Counted from the stretch's first letter, positions 31,570 to 43,105 are shown. The stretch: 64,000 nt of DNA from Amorphophallus konjac (GCA_022559845.1 CM040128.1:180836691-180900690), one strand, 5' to 3'. The notes: generated by a model from the sequence alone, not told the origin. A program made the numbers and translations.

Positions 31570-32690
31570 GGAAAACGGTCCTAAAGGTGACCGCCAGACG
31601 ACGTCAAACGGTCCTGCGATAGATCGCCTGAGATCCACAAACGGTCTTCCAAATGGCCGCAAGAGCACCTAGAACAGCAACGTGAAACTTGTATCTCCAC
31701 CCCTCTTGGCCGGCCAAAAGGGCTGGGCCTCGTGCAATGAACTCTGTAAACCTGCAGAAGAATGTAAACACGAAGAAAAAAACAACCCAATAAGCCCTTG
31801 GACTAGTGTAGTATCTATAATGCAATTAAGCTAAAGTGCATAAAAGGAAGGGTGAATACCTAGGGGTTGGTGTTTTTTAACCCCTGTGGGGTGTGCAAAA
31901 GAGTAGGAGGATGTTTGAAAACGTGAATTGAATGCAGAGAACGTGATGGAGGAAGAGGGAATATGCTATGATGATGCAAAGGGAAAGGGGAAAACTAAGA
32001 AAGAACGACACAAACTAAACCAATGGAACTCAATACTCCCTGGACCAGAAGCCTTAAGGACGTAGAAAGGACTTCTCCCTGGTTGGTACTCGCACCAGAA
32101 CGCAGCAGCACTTCATGGCAAACTCTAGAAAATCTCCTCCCTTCAAGCCATGAAGTCAAGGGTTCTATTTATAGACCCCCAAACCCTAGGTCGAGTTGGA
32201 GAGAAATCAGCAATAAAATAGGCCTAAACCTATCAAACTCTCGAAAATAATACTCCCAAGAGTCCAGGGAAATAAACAGAAGGTTCTGAGAGTCTCTATC
32301 CAGAGAGAAATCAACAAATCAAGGACTCTAGTTCGTCCATGGCCAAAGAGAAGAAGAAAAGATAGAGCAGGACTCTTTGTCTCTCCTAACGGTCTTGGGA
32401 TAGACCGCAAGGCTCCATAAACGGTCGACTGATAGACCGCATAGCTCAGTCGTCCAGAAAGAGATAAGACTGAAGAAACCCAACAGGACTCTTTGTAGGC
32501 CTAACAGTCTAGAAAAGGACCGCTAGAGAGCCCTTAACGGTCGTGTGATAGACCGCATGAGCTGATCCTCCCTTAAAAGATAAGGATTAAAAGGAAAGAC
32601 GTTAAAGCAGGACTCTTCCTCTGGCTAACGGTCTAGCAATAGACCGCGAAAAGCTATCTAACGGCCGTCCGACAGACCGCTAGGGGCATA
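31570..32690. repeat. Palindromic motif array, Tat-1 5' LTR
   Basis: Copies sit at the same relative places as in the 3' LTR, for example near 31,577, 31,608, 31,641, 32,387, 32,418, 32,535, 32,626 and 32,660. Most retain both arms CGGTC and GACCG. Confidence 0.75.
32166..32173 (-). promoter_or_regulatory. TATA box of Tat-1 5' LTR
   Basis: TATAAATA on the minus strand, identical in position to 1,553-1,560. U3 is about 720 bases. Confidence 0.6.
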
Positions 32691-32889
32691 GTTGTGGCAA
32701 AAAGATACGAAAGCCCACTAAGCTTAAAGCGACAAAAAAGATAAGGAACGAGGTCCAACCAAGGGGAGCGACCCATGAAAATAATCCCAAACATGACCAA
32801 AATAGCCCAATAACCAGTGAATAACTCGTGACATCATAAAATAGATAAGGAGATGACCCAACTCATTGGTCATAAAATGGGTGTCAACA

Positions 32890-32894
32890 CCACC
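32890..32894. repeat. Right TSD of Tat-1 (CCACC)
   Basis: Partner of CCGCC at 556-560. Confidence 0.6.
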
Positions 32895-33385
32895 CTTTCG
32901 GGCTTTCGCCAGAGCCGACCCCCTTTAGCTATTTTTGACGTTCCCTTGCGGGTTTTCACGTCGAGGGGCTACCCGATTTTGCCTTAGACGCCCTTTCGAG
33001 TTTTCACCTCAGCCGGGTTGTTGGCCTTTTTGCCCCCAGTCATCTCCTGGCGATGAAAGAGCACGACTGGGTCTGCCGAGGTATCTCTATTTTTAACCCC
33101 ATTTTTTTTTGCTTATCTGGGAGCCTGGTGACTGAAGCGTCGCTGGTGCTGGGCGTCCTCACTTTGCGATCACGGGGACGAAGCTGGGAGGCCAATCTCT
33201 ACAAGTGTGTAGGGGTGGCGCTAGGAGGGCCTAGCTGGCCCTGCCGCTTCGAGGTGGCTGGGCCCACCCTTGAGGGGGGGATGGAGTCACTGGTGACGGT
33301 TGAGGCATGCACCTTAGTTTGGGTGGCGCGTGACTTCGTGCTCTGCGGCATGGTACAACTTCATGTGTTTACCGTTGAGAGGTGG
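32895..33385 (-). other. Tat-2 region downstream of integrase
   Basis: No ORF of note. On the minus strand it has repeated GTGAAAACTCGAAAGGGCG and GTGAAAACCCGCAAGGG phrases, as commonly follow integrase in Tat elements. Confidence 0.5.
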
Positions 33386-34440
33386 GAATGATTTATTACC
33401 CTTGTGGTCTACAATCGTGTAGGCCCCACCCTCATAGACATCATGAATGATCTATGGACCTCGCCAATTAGGTTGCAATTTTCCACTTGAGCGCCCCACC
33501 ATGACTTCTTTTTCTTTGATCATGACGAGGTCGCCTTGCTTGAAAGCTTGTTGTTTGATGAGCTTGTCATAGGAACGCGCCATGCGGGCCTGGTATATTT
33601 GTAGGTGTTTGTAGGCTTCGAGCCATTTGCCTTCTAAATCGGTGAGCTCCTCTAGCCTCCTCTGTTATTCATCTGTGTCTGGGCCAGCGAAGCCGGTGTG
33701 CACCACCACGCGGTAAGAGGCTAACTGGATTTCGATGGGGATGGCGGCTTTTGCCCCATAAATGAGGGAGAATGGGGAGCATCGTCTTGTAGATTGTTTA
33801 GTAGGCCTATAATGCCTCGAACACCTTTTCACCCCAATCTCACTTCCGGTTGCTGACCGTTTTAGCCAGGAGCTTGCAGAGGGTTTTGTTGAAGGCCTCC
33901 GCCAGGCCGTTAGCTTAAGGGTTGTAGACCGAAGAAGTTCTCCAGTCGATGTAGAATTTGGCCGCTAGTTGATATACGGCCCTATTCTTCAATGGTGTGC
34001 CATTGTCTGACACTATGCGGCTGGGAGTACCGAATCGGTAGATGATGTTGTGCCGAAAAAATATAGCCACCACTTCGCCGGTGACTTCTTGTAGGGGAAG
34101 GGCCTCAGCCCACGAGAGAATTAGTCGATGACTCGGTAGCAGCCAGAATGTACTTGTGGCCTTTGGAAGATGGCGGGAAGGGTCCCGCGATGTCCATTCC
34201 CCACTCTGTGAACGGCCACGTGGGGGCCGTGGGACGTAACGGATTTGGAGGTCTTCTGGATACTGGGCCAAAGGCTTGGCATTGATGACACGTACGGGCA
34301 TACTGAGTGCAGTCTACGTACATGGTTGGCCAATAGAAGCCTTTGAGCTTGACGTTGTTCTTGATCTTGTCTCCGGCCTGGTGAGCGCCGCATAGTCCTG
34401 AATGGACTTAATGCATGATAGGTCGAGCTTCGGCTGGGGA
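33386..34440 (-). pseudogene. Tat-2 integrase
   Basis: Pieces in different frames: CHQCQAFGPVSRRP (zinc finger end), WGMDIAGPF (first D), RFGTPSRIVSDNGTP (second D), NGLAEAFNKTL (catalytic E) and the KLQ/NW-R-G end with VYEGGAYTIV. At least two frameshifts and several stop codons. All three catalytic acids survive, unlike in Tat-1, but no continuous protein remains. Confidence 0.82.
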
Positions 34441-35363
34441 GACACATCTTAGAAGAATCGACTTGTCCTTTTCATGGAAAAGTCTATACTGAGAGTCATC
34501 GATCAACTCATATGACATTGCCCGGCGAAGTAACTGGACTCTTTGGACTCGGTCAGTAGGGAGCCACCCCTTCTTGAAATTGATGATAGGCTCACGCCAA
34601 TCTTCTTCTTCTAGAAGAGTGTTCTGGTCGAGGTCATGGACCTTGTAGACGGTGAGGTCAGACTCATTCTCGAGTGTGCTCGGCATCAGTCTTCTGTGCT
34701 TGACAGTGATGTCAATTTCACCCTCGGGCGGAAGCTTGATGGCCGCGGCCAATTTAGCCAGGGCATCTGCCTGAGCATTGCTGCTCCTGGGAACATGATC
34801 TATTTCGAAGAAATAGAACTTATGGATTAGTCTGTGATGACGGCGTGGTACGGTGCTAACTCCGATTTCCACACGTCGTTGATACCGAGGACTTCCCGGC
34901 ATATTAGCTGAGAGTCCCCGTAGGCTTTAAGGCATTTGATGCCCATATCGAGAGCCATCTGAAGCCCGATAATTAGAGCTTCATACTCAGCTTCATTGTT
35001 GGTCAGGGATTTCATGAGGGCACATGAGTTGTACAAAACTCTGCCCTGAGGAGTCAGGAAAACGATTCCGGCACCCGCCATGATAGCTAGATTTTGATTA
35101 CTCCGGGTAATCCCTTGGGAAGCACCATCGAAGTAGAGCTCCCAGCAAGGTACGTTGGCTCTGAGGGTGTCTCGCTGCCAGTAATGCAAGACATCTCTAC
35201 TCTGTTCAACCGGTTGTTGTGACTGGATAGCAAGGGACTCCTCGTCAGGGAGCTCCGTGTTGAGATGTGAGTCATCCGGTACTGGATGGGATGCCAAGAA
35301 TTCAGCCATGCCATGTCCCTTGATTGCTTTTCTTGGGACATAAGTAATATCATACTCCATCAA
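34441..35363 (-). pseudogene. Tat-2 second RNase H and following linker
   Basis: WELYFDGASQGITRSN, IMAGAGIVFLTPQGRVL, SLTNNEAEYEALIIGLQMAL and AYGDSQLICREV form the Tat-type extra RNase H. A frameshift near 34,850 moves to the frame with FEIDHVPRSSNAQADALAKL. The linker to integrase follows. Confidence 0.85.
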
Positions 35364-35379
35364 CAGGAGAGCCCATTTT

Positions 35380-35830
35380 CTCAGTCGGCCTGAGAGGACG
35401 GGCTATCTGAGGAGATATTTGAGTGGGTCGTGCTTAGATATAAGCTCAACCCGATGGGCCAGGAGGTAGTGCTACATCTTCTTGACGGCGAATACCAATG
35501 CCATGCAGACCTTCTCCATGGGGGAGTAGGGATACTCAGCGTCGATCAGTTTTTGGCTGAGGTAGTAGAGCGGCTGCTCTTTACACTCCCTATTGATCTG
35601 CACCAACATAGCTCCTAGCAAAGCGTCTATGGCAGCAATGTAGAGTATAAGGGGTTTGCCCTTGATTGGTGCCCCCAGGACTGGAGGAGTGAGGAGGTAC
35701 TCCTTGATTTGCTCGAAAGCCATGTGGCATTCCTAGTCCCATATGAACTGGGTGTCTTTCTTCATTAATTTGCTGAAAGGCGCACATCGACCGGAAAGAT
35801 TGGAGATGAACCTTCAAATGTAGGCCAGTC
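35380..35830 (-). pseudogene. Tat-2 first RNase H
   Basis: APIKGKPLILYIAAIDALLG, LYYLSQKLIDAEYPYSPMEK and ALVFAVKKM match the gypsy RNase H1-type domain. A stop near 35,470 interrupts it. Confidence 0.82.
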
Positions 35831-36773
35831 TTCCATGGAAGGACCTGAGCTCAGTGAGGTTCATGGGCGGTGGAAGCTCCCATATCACTTTTATCTTGCT
35901 AGGGTCCACCTCGATTCCTCGGTATCTGACGGCGAAGCCAAGGAACTTGCCGCTGGATACGCCAAAGGCACATTTCATGAGGTTCATCTTGAGCCCATAT
36001 TGTCAGAGTCGATTGAAGACTTGGTGCAGATCATGTAGGTGGTCTTCACACCTTTTTGTTTTGACGATGAGGTCGTCGACATAGCATTCGATGATGTTGT
36101 GTAACATCTCGTCGAACATTTTGGTCATGGCCTTCTGGTATGTAGCAATAGCATTCTTCAAACCGAAGGGCATACGTTTGTAGTTGAAAATCCCTTTGGG
36201 GGATATAAAAGCTGTGTGGTTCTTGTCTTTGAGGGACATCCGGATCTGGTTATAATTGGACGACCCATCCATGAAAGATAAGACTTCATGACCGGTGGTC
36301 ATATCGACCATTGTTTCTATGATCGGGACTGGGAAGTCATCCTTCAGACAGGCTTTGTTGAGGTCCCATAAGTCGACGCAAATGTGGACTTGACCATTTT
36401 TCTTTTCCACTAGGACTACATTGGCGAGCCAGATCGAGTAGATACACGGATCGATGAAGTTGACCTCCGCCAGTTTGTTGACTTCGACCGAAACTTGGAG
36501 TTCCAGCTCATGGCGCATGCGCCGCAGTGGCTGTTTGACTGGAGTAGCTGAGGGAGAAATAGCTAGCTCGTGCTCAATTACGGCGGGGTATAGCCCTGGC
36601 ATCTCCTTGTACGTCCAGGTGAAATAGTCTTTGTATTCGAGCAGGAGTTGCTCGTAATCCTGCCTTTCTGCTTCGGTGAAGAGAGCGCTGACGAATGTTG
36701 GCTGGTGGGCTTCCTCTTCGCCCAAGTTGATTTCGAAGAGTTCATCAACGGTTGCTTGGCCACCATCCTCCAA
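35831..36773 (-). pseudogene. Tat-2 reverse transcriptase
   Basis: One open frame carries FTWTYKEMPGL, LRRMRHELE, VVLVEKKNGQVHICVDLWDL, DDFPVPIIETMVD, MPFGLKNAIATYQKAM and the catalytic CYVDDLIVKT. The fingers, palm and active site are complete, though with substitutions such as VDLWDLN for VDFRDLN. It would copy element RNA into cDNA. Confidence 0.9.
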
Positions 36774-37879
36774 CTCAGGAGGAGCGGGTTAGAAGTCGAT
36801 GAAATCCTCATCATCGGTGTCGGCTTTCGTGTATTTCTTGATTTTTGAAGCCACTGGTTGACGCCGATGGGACTGGAAAGTTGTTGTTGTTAGAATCCAT
36901 CAAGGATTGATATGGACTGCTAGCTTCTTGCTAGCAGTTGTCGACTGGTGCCGCTGAAGCTTCTCTGGGGTTGCCTGCTAAAGCTGACAATGCTTCAGGG
37001 TCATTATTGTGGGAACCTTCCCCATTGGGGAAGTTTGTTGAGCTGGGTTCTTTGATTGGCCGGGAAAGACTGGGAGCTTCTTTAGCCCCAATGTCCTTGC
37101 AGGCGAGCGGTGAAGACCTACTAATTGCTTGAGCTGGGGTACTGGCCCTGGCGGGGAGCAAGATTAGGATTTCCTCTCCCTCATCCCCAGAGCTGTCGAA
37201 TTTGGTGTCAATGTTAGCTTGGTCGCCAACTGGCTGCGCCGGGCCTACGGCATTGACCGCATAGTAGACGATGAAGTCCGAGTCTTGGTCATAGCCGAGT
37301 CCCCTGGTATCTTTATGAAAGGATGGGGGTTGCCCCCGGACCTGGGAATGGGTCCACAGCCAGTGAAAATATTCACGCTGTGCGGAAGCTTGCCATTGAG
37401 GGATGTGTTGCTTCAGACACATCTCCCGAATACGCGGCGGCAGGTCATCTAGTACTTGGACTACTTCAGGGGTGTCATTGGCTCGCTTAGACCAACCAAA
37501 GTCATCGTCTGGTGGGGCTTGAGGGACCATGTCTCCCTTATAGAAGACAATGGGCTTGTCCCTATTAGACTTTTTCTTGTTTCTACATTGTCGCTTGAAG
37601 GTAAAGATGAACGTCGTTAGTGACTCAACCCTGTGCCCTTCTGATGCACATGGGAGCTGGATACAATCTGGCGGCAGGCATATGATCTTATCGATGGATC
37701 GGCTAATGAGATTAGCCTCGAAGTCGATTTTGTGCCTCTCAGGGCGGTCTGGGGTTGGCTTGGAGGCGAGGCGTAGCTGATGAAGCTTGGCCTTCTCCTT
37801 GTCAACGGAGAAGAGATCATCATCATCTTCCTCCGAGAGCCAGCCATTGCTTTTGCCCTTGATTATAGGGTAAGAACTA
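36774..37879 (-). pseudogene. Tat-2 linker between protease and RT
   Basis: The 199-codon frame at 36,931-37,530 includes WSKRANDTPEVVQVLDDLPP and is in phase with the protease. It is acidic and Pro-rich with no known domain. Stops and a frame change separate it from RT. Confidence 0.55.
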
Positions 37880-38520
37880 ATTCCCCTGAAGTAGAGCGCA
37901 GCATCGGCGAGATTGCATTCCGCTGGAGTGAATGGTGACAGGTCTGCGAAGACCGTATGTTGTTCTCCATCCTTGGCATACTTGATGTATTGATGGAGAG
38001 TTGATGGGAAGACCCAATTTTCATGGAGTCAGGGTCTGCCCAGTAGCACTTTGTAGGATGTGTTGGCGTCGATGATGAAGAACGTCACCTTGGAGGAGAA
38101 ATCATCAAGTACCATATCGACATCTACCCGGCTGACGACATCCTTGGTGTCTTGGTTGAAGCCGGATATCTTGACCGCTTGAACCTTCTGAAGGTATGAA
38201 TTCAGATATAAAGTCTAAAATGTTTTGAGTGGCATGATGTTGACAATAGCGTCGGCGTCCACCAGGATCTGGTTTACCTCATGCCCATTGATTTTCCCCT
38301 TCATGTAGAGGGGATGGTTGTGGCACGAAGGGGAGAGCAGCATGTCTTTCTCTGTGAAGGAGACGGTGGCTGTGAAGGCTTCATATGCCACCATCTTCAT
38401 CTTCGCAGCATGTTCTTCATAGACTTCTGGCTCTTGGAGTATTTTGATAAGAGCTTCCCTCAACTCTTTACTCCAAGCAATGGCTTCCCAGATTGTAATG
38501 CTGGCAAGGAAGCGCTTCAT
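37880..38520 (-). pseudogene. Tat-2 aspartic protease
   Basis: The active-site block ILVDADAIVNIMPLKTF (family: VDGGS/A-x-NIMP) is followed by VDMVLDDFSSKVTFFIIDA and SYKVLLGRP, with a TGA where Trp is usual, then HQYIKYAKDGEQHTVFADL. The catalytic Asp is kept and the Gly next to it is changed. Confidence 0.78.
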
Positions 38521-40328
38521 CTGGTGGAGGACTTTTCGGTCGGCTCGAGCTCGAGCATCCTCCAGTGATGGTAGTATGTCGGGATGGATCTTCTATGGGC
38601 TGCCGTGCTGCTCCCCGTCAGGGAGTTGCACTGTATTGCCTTTGCCACTGCGGTTAGACTGATTCTGATCGCCCGTGGACTCCTAGAATAAGGGCGCCAA
38701 TGATGGCTCTTCTCGGAGTGACTGGCGAACTGGCTCATCCTTGCCGAACGGTCCTGATTGTTTCGCGAAAGAGGATGGAACCGGTGCAGGGATTAGGATG
38801 CTGGCAGTTGTCCCCTCCATGTCAGAAGGATCGAAGATGTCGGGCCCTTTTCAAACTTCTATCTCCGGAATGGTGGTAGGTTCTTCCCCTCGAAAGAGGA
38901 TGATTCGCTCCTGGTTGAAGGTAGACGGGTGGAGAGGTAGCTCGGGAATCCTTTCGTGACCTCTACCACATCTTCGGCCATGACCTTGGCCGTGACCTAT
39001 ATGTTCCGGAGTTGGCTGTAGCCTGAGTGGGGCAGTAGTCCTTTGTCTGGTTCGGGAGGCCACCAGCTCACCTCACCGAGAGACGTTGATGTTATCAGGG
39101 GGTGGAATAGCCACCATGTTGCAGGTACAGCCCCGGAGCATTTCTTCCAGCTGCTCCGTCATGATCTCCATGTCTTTATAGAACAAGGAGAGTTCTTTTG
39201 GGATCAGGAGCCTTTCGCCGCTCTTGATCTTTTGGATCATCTGTTGGACCCAGCTTCTGAGGCGGGCTCGCTTCAGCATTTCTTCCCACGGGATGTAGCT
39301 ATCGAGTGGGAGAACACCAGTGGGACGAGGGGGAATGTATTCCTCCAGGTCGTCAATGAGCCACTATAGTCTTTGGAGAGGCATTAGCTCAGCTGGCGAT
39401 TGTAAGGCGGTGGCTTGTTCAGCTTACTTTTTGAGCCACCTTTTGAGGTTCTTCCTTCTATCCCTCTCTTGTTTCTTGGTGATGGCTGCCTCCATGGGAT
39501 TAGGAGGGAGAGGTACTAGAGCCAGAGTTGACCAATCCCCATGGGGATATCTTCGAGTTGATGTCTTGGCAGGGTGAGGTCGACAGCTTTTCTTTGCCCG
39601 GATTTCAATCCAGGCACCTTCTGCTTGTTGTATTTGGAAGGTGGCATTGATCGCCTACTCGATGACCTCCGGTGGTGGCTCCTGGTATGCTGGGATACGG
39701 GGACTGGCATCTGAAGACGTGTGCGTGGTTTTATGCCTTACCTGCAGTGGCGAAGGAAGCCTGTGGTAGGCCGGCATACTAGTGCTGGCGTCCGAAGACG
39801 TATGTGCGGTTTGATGCCTTACCCGCGGTGGAGGAATGGGCCTGTGGTAAGTTGGCCTGCTAGTGCTGGCGTCTAAAGACGTATGCGTGGTTTGATGCCT
39901 TACCCGTGGCGGTGAAGTCTTTTGTTAAGATGCAGATTGGGAGACGTGCTTGGCGTATCGCTCCTTAGCCTTGCCTTTACGATCTGGTTCGGAGCAAGGT
40001 CTTGTGACAGTGGAAGAGGCAGCAGGGTACTACTACTTCGGGTAGTTACGCTGGCCTCGTGCATCAATCGGGCCTTGTGATGGAGGGCCTGACTTGACGG
40101 CCGGGGCCGCTGAAGGCTTCGAAGATATCTTCTTTATGATCTGGGGTTGGTTGCAGGGCATGTGGAGAGGAGCCAAGGGCCCACTAGCTAGGGGGGGCGA
40201 CACGGTCGTGCCGGACCCTCTACCTGCTTTTGATTCCCCTTCCTATCTCCTGACGCCGGAGATGGGGGTAGGGTAGGAGGAGAGAGAGAGGAACTTGGGG
40301 CGCCCATCATCGTCTCGCCCACCAGGAC
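38521..40328 (-). pseudogene. Tat-2 gag, C-terminal part (degenerate)
   Basis: Short frames only (for example 39,073-39,279, with WVQQMIQKIKSGERLLIPKE). Assigned by position upstream of protease and by charged, repetitive composition. Contains the 81-bp repeats. Confidence 0.45.
39690..39920 (-). repeat. 81-bp tandem repeat, three units
   Basis: The phrase GAAGACGTRTG...TGATGCCTTACC recurs at 39,713, 39,794 and 39,875, exactly 81 bases (27 codons) apart, so the repeat could expand without breaking the gag frame. Confidence 0.8.
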
Positions 40329-40333
40329 ATCCT
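40329..40333. repeat. TSD of SIRE-like element (ATCCT), left copy
   Basis: ATCCT is repeated exactly at 59,605-59,609. Confidence 0.92.
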
Positions 40334-40619
40334 TGTTGTGCCCCTTGTGCTTTGATGATAATGTGATGTTTTAATGATAGCAACATGAATGAGTCACCAT
40401 ATTGTTTTGCTAAGAACATCACATTGAATGATAGCAACTAGAATGCATATGATTGATCTATTCTGTGGAGAATGCATGAGTGTGCTATGTCTGATCTATT
40501 CTGTGGAGAATGCATGAGTGTGCTAAGTCATGCAGTGTTCCATACTAAGTGCATAAATTCTTTTGTGCTTGAGTTAAGGTCTGTGCATTGCTTATCTGCT
40601 GATATGTTCAGTCTGTAGT

Positions 40620-42910
40620 TCAGCAAGTCTATACATTGTCTAGCACACACACACATCAAGTCTGTACAGCCAGATCGGTCAAGTCTGTACAGCCATCCAC
40701 TTGCAGCATTTCTTCAAGTCTGTACAGCCTGTGTGCAGCCCATCTTCAGAGCATATGCATAGTCTATACATCGTACAGCTTGCAAGACTTCAAAGTCTGT
40801 ACACTGCACAGCATGTAAGTCACCAAGTCTGTACATTGGCCTGGTGTCGCAACACTAAGTCTGTACATCGCATGCAGGTAGGCATTCGAAGTCTACACAT
40901 TACTGTGTGATCGCAAGTCTATACAATGTCTGCTTTACCTACGTTAAAGTCTGGACAATATTGACTTTACCTACGATAAAGTCTATACATTGTTCAGCGT
41001 CTTATGCATCATCTCACTCGAAGTCTATACAGAGTCTGGCAACGTCTCATGCATTGTCTTCAAGTCTGTACAGAGTCCATCGTTTCATGCATATACAATG
41101 ACTTGAACGCTAAGTCTATACATTGCACTATTTGCATACTACAGTGCATGCAACAAGTCTGTACATTCGAGTGTCTCATGTTGCGTCTCACTTTCAAAGC
41201 AAGTCTGTACAGCCTTCAATTGCATAACTCAAGTCTGTACATTCGTCTGAATGCATAACGAGAAGTCCATACACTGTCTGGCTTGCACGGACCTGCTGAC
41301 TGTGTTCGTGCATTACTCTAGCAAGTCTATACATTGCTTGCTTTATCTACGTTCACTGTCTTTGCACGCACACAAAGTGTGTACACTCGTTCAAGGCTGT
41401 CCAAGCATTCATGGGTGTTATGTCCATACAACAGTTCAACAAGTCTGTATATTGGACTATGTTTGTACATCATGACAGCAAGTCTGTACATGCATCATTC
41501 AAGATAAAGTCTGCACATTCATAGCTGGTAAGTCCATACACTTGCTGCTGGCAAGTCTACACATCACATAGCATGCATGCGTCCAAGTTAGTACATCGCA
41601 TAATGCATGTGTTCAAGTCTATACATCACTACTTTGCCATCGTCTATACATCGTACTTTCTCAAGTCTGTATAGCCCTTGCTTTGCTCAAGTATGTACAG
41701 CCTTTCCTTTGGCAAGTCCACACATTATGAAAGTCCATACATTCGTTTGCCTTGCATTGCATCAAGTCTGTACATTCATTGCTAAAGTCTGTACAGCCCT
41801 TGCTCAGGCTAAGTCTATACAGAGTCCTGTTGCATCACATGGAAAGTTCCTCAAGTCTATACATTTACTGCATGCCTGCACATCAGTCATGTCTATACAT
41901 TGATCTGTGCATCACTATACTCAAGACACTAAGTCTGTACATTCCTTAGAGTCTTGTGCATGCATTGTTTAACAAGTCTGTACATCGCTCACTTGCATGT
42001 TCACGAAGTCTGCACATTGTGTGCTGCATGCTCACCAAGTCTATACGCTGGCTAGTCTGCACAAGTCTGCAAGTCTACACATTGGCTGATGAATGCTCTT
42101 CAAGTCTACACATTGCAGCTTGTGGTTCATCCGTCTAAGTCTGTACATCCCCTTGCCTTGCTCAAGTCTGTACAACCCTTCCTTTGGCAAGTCCATACAT
42201 CCTGAAGTCTATACATTGGCTTTGCTTGCACGGGTTGAAGTCTATACATTGGACTGTGTCACTTAGCATCTTGTGCATGCATTTATCAATGTCTGTACAG
42301 CCTGTGCTCAGCAATAGCAAGTCTACACATTGCTATAGCACGCATGTAGAGTCTAGACAGTCATGAGCAAGTCTAGACATCGTCTGGTTGCATAATGCAT
42401 TGTGAACATGAAGTCTGTACAATAGTTGACGGCATGTTAGTGCATTCAGTTCTGTTGTGCATACTTCACCTTGTGCACACTTCAGCAAGTCTATACAACG
42501 TCTACACATCATGCATTCAGGCTTAAATGTTAAGCACAGAATGTCTGTACAGCCTATGCATCCTTTAATTCAATGTCTACACATTGCATGTTAGCATGCT
42601 CGCACACACTAAGTCCATACATTACACAAAGTCTGTACAGCCATGTACTACTTCGCTTGCATAAGTAAAGTCTGTACATGTATCAGTGTCACATTCACTA
42701 AGTCTGTACACGCTTCAGTCTTGCATGCATGAAGTATGTACAAGGCCATAGCACTGCATATATGAAGTCTGTACATGGCATTGTTCTGCATTCACCAAGT
42801 CTATACAATGCCATAGCTCTGCATATGTAGAGTCTGAACATTGCATTGCTTCCCATTCACAGAGTCTATACATTGCTTCAGCATTGCCTTCATATAGTAT
42901 GTACAACGTC
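40620..42910 (+). repeat. AAGTCTRTACA motif array in U3 (5' LTR)
   Basis: About 70 copies by eye of AAGTCTGTACATTG-like words (variants AAGTCTATACATTG, AAGTCTGTACAGCC, AAGTCCATACA, AAGTCTACACA), nearly all on the + strand, on average one per 33 bases with unrelated sequence between. The motif is 11-14 bases and centred on TRTACA. Apparent proteins rich in KSIH, SLY and VCT are translations of the motif in three frames. Confidence 0.9.
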
Positions 42911-42978
42911 TAAACCTTAAACTGATGTTTCTGTTTGACTAATCTGACAGGACTGCTGGACGAGGTTAATAAGACTGG

Positions 42979-43052
42979 CACGTGATCCGAGGCCAGAGGG
43001 ACTGACAGGATGGTGACACGTGTACTGATTCAGGCTGAGATGTTGCCACGTG
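42979..43052 (+). promoter_or_regulatory. Three G-boxes (CACGTG), 5' LTR
   Basis: Perfect CACGTG at 42,979, 43,017 and 43,047, 54-127 bases upstream of the TATA box. G-boxes bind bZIP and bHLH factors in plants. Confidence 0.7.
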
Positions 43053-43105
43053 TTCAAGCCTTTGGGCGGGAGATGTGGTGAGCACACGCCCAATTCCTGC
43101 TACTC

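Larger units (their letters stand above)
561..32889 (-). mobile_element. Tat-1: Tat-lineage Ty3/gypsy element (Ogre-like size), with nested insertions
   Basis: Two direct repeats of 1,716 and 1,717 bp, starting TGTTG and ending TCAAYA on the + strand, bound a minus-strand gypsy element. Read from its 5' side it holds a ~1 kb leader, gag, protease with a G-patch-like tail, RT, RNase H, a second RNase H, integrase, then a long 3' region with two antisense spliced pseudogenes. Dual RNase H plus antisense ORFs between integrase and 3' LTR are known features of the plant Tat lineage. Without the solo LTR and element A (and their TSD copies) about 22 kb remains, still including the LINE. A palindromic motif shared by the LTRs and the internal non-coding parts supports this being one unit. 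All coding domains carry nonsense codons, frameshifts or catalytic changes. Confidence 0.85.
31173..32889 (-). repeat. Tat-1 5' LTR (1,717 bp)
   Basis: The ends are TGTTGACACCC at 32,889 and TATCAACA at 31,173 in the minus sense, giving a 6-bp terminal inverted repeat TGTTGA/TCAACA. Collinear with 561-2,276. Confidence 0.88.
32895..40328 (-). mobile_element. Tat-2: outer Tat-lineage gypsy element (internal part)
   Basis: Decayed minus-strand element with protease, RT, RNase H, second RNase H and integrase, all recognisable. Its gag region is interrupted at 40,328 by the SIRE-like element and resumes at 59,610. Its 3' side is interrupted by Tat-1. Its own LTRs are not recognised in the window. 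It is the host of both large insertions and therefore the oldest element here. Confidence 0.8.

Noticed and set aside
31173..32889. This LTR as the 3' LTR of Tat-2 instead of the 5' LTR of Tat-1
   Set aside because: It lies downstream of Tat-2 integrase, but it matches 561-2,276 end to end, a near-exact TSD lies outside the pair, and its palindromic words recur throughout the Tat-1 interior and not in Tat-2.
33053..33391. 112-codon + strand ORF downstream of the Tat-2 integrase
   Set aside because: Antisense to the Tat-2 3' region, no recognisable domain; not comparable to the PMD-type antisense genes.
40636..42366. Many + strand ORFs of 60-100 codons rich in KSIH, SLY and VCT
   Set aside because: They are three-frame translations of the AAGTCTGTACA word, which contains no stop; there is no common protein and the same pattern occurs in every frame.
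40620..42910. CRISPR-like array (short repeats with unique spacers)
   Set aside because: Repeats are only 11-14 bases and vary, spacing is irregular, the setting is a plant LTR and no cas gene exists.
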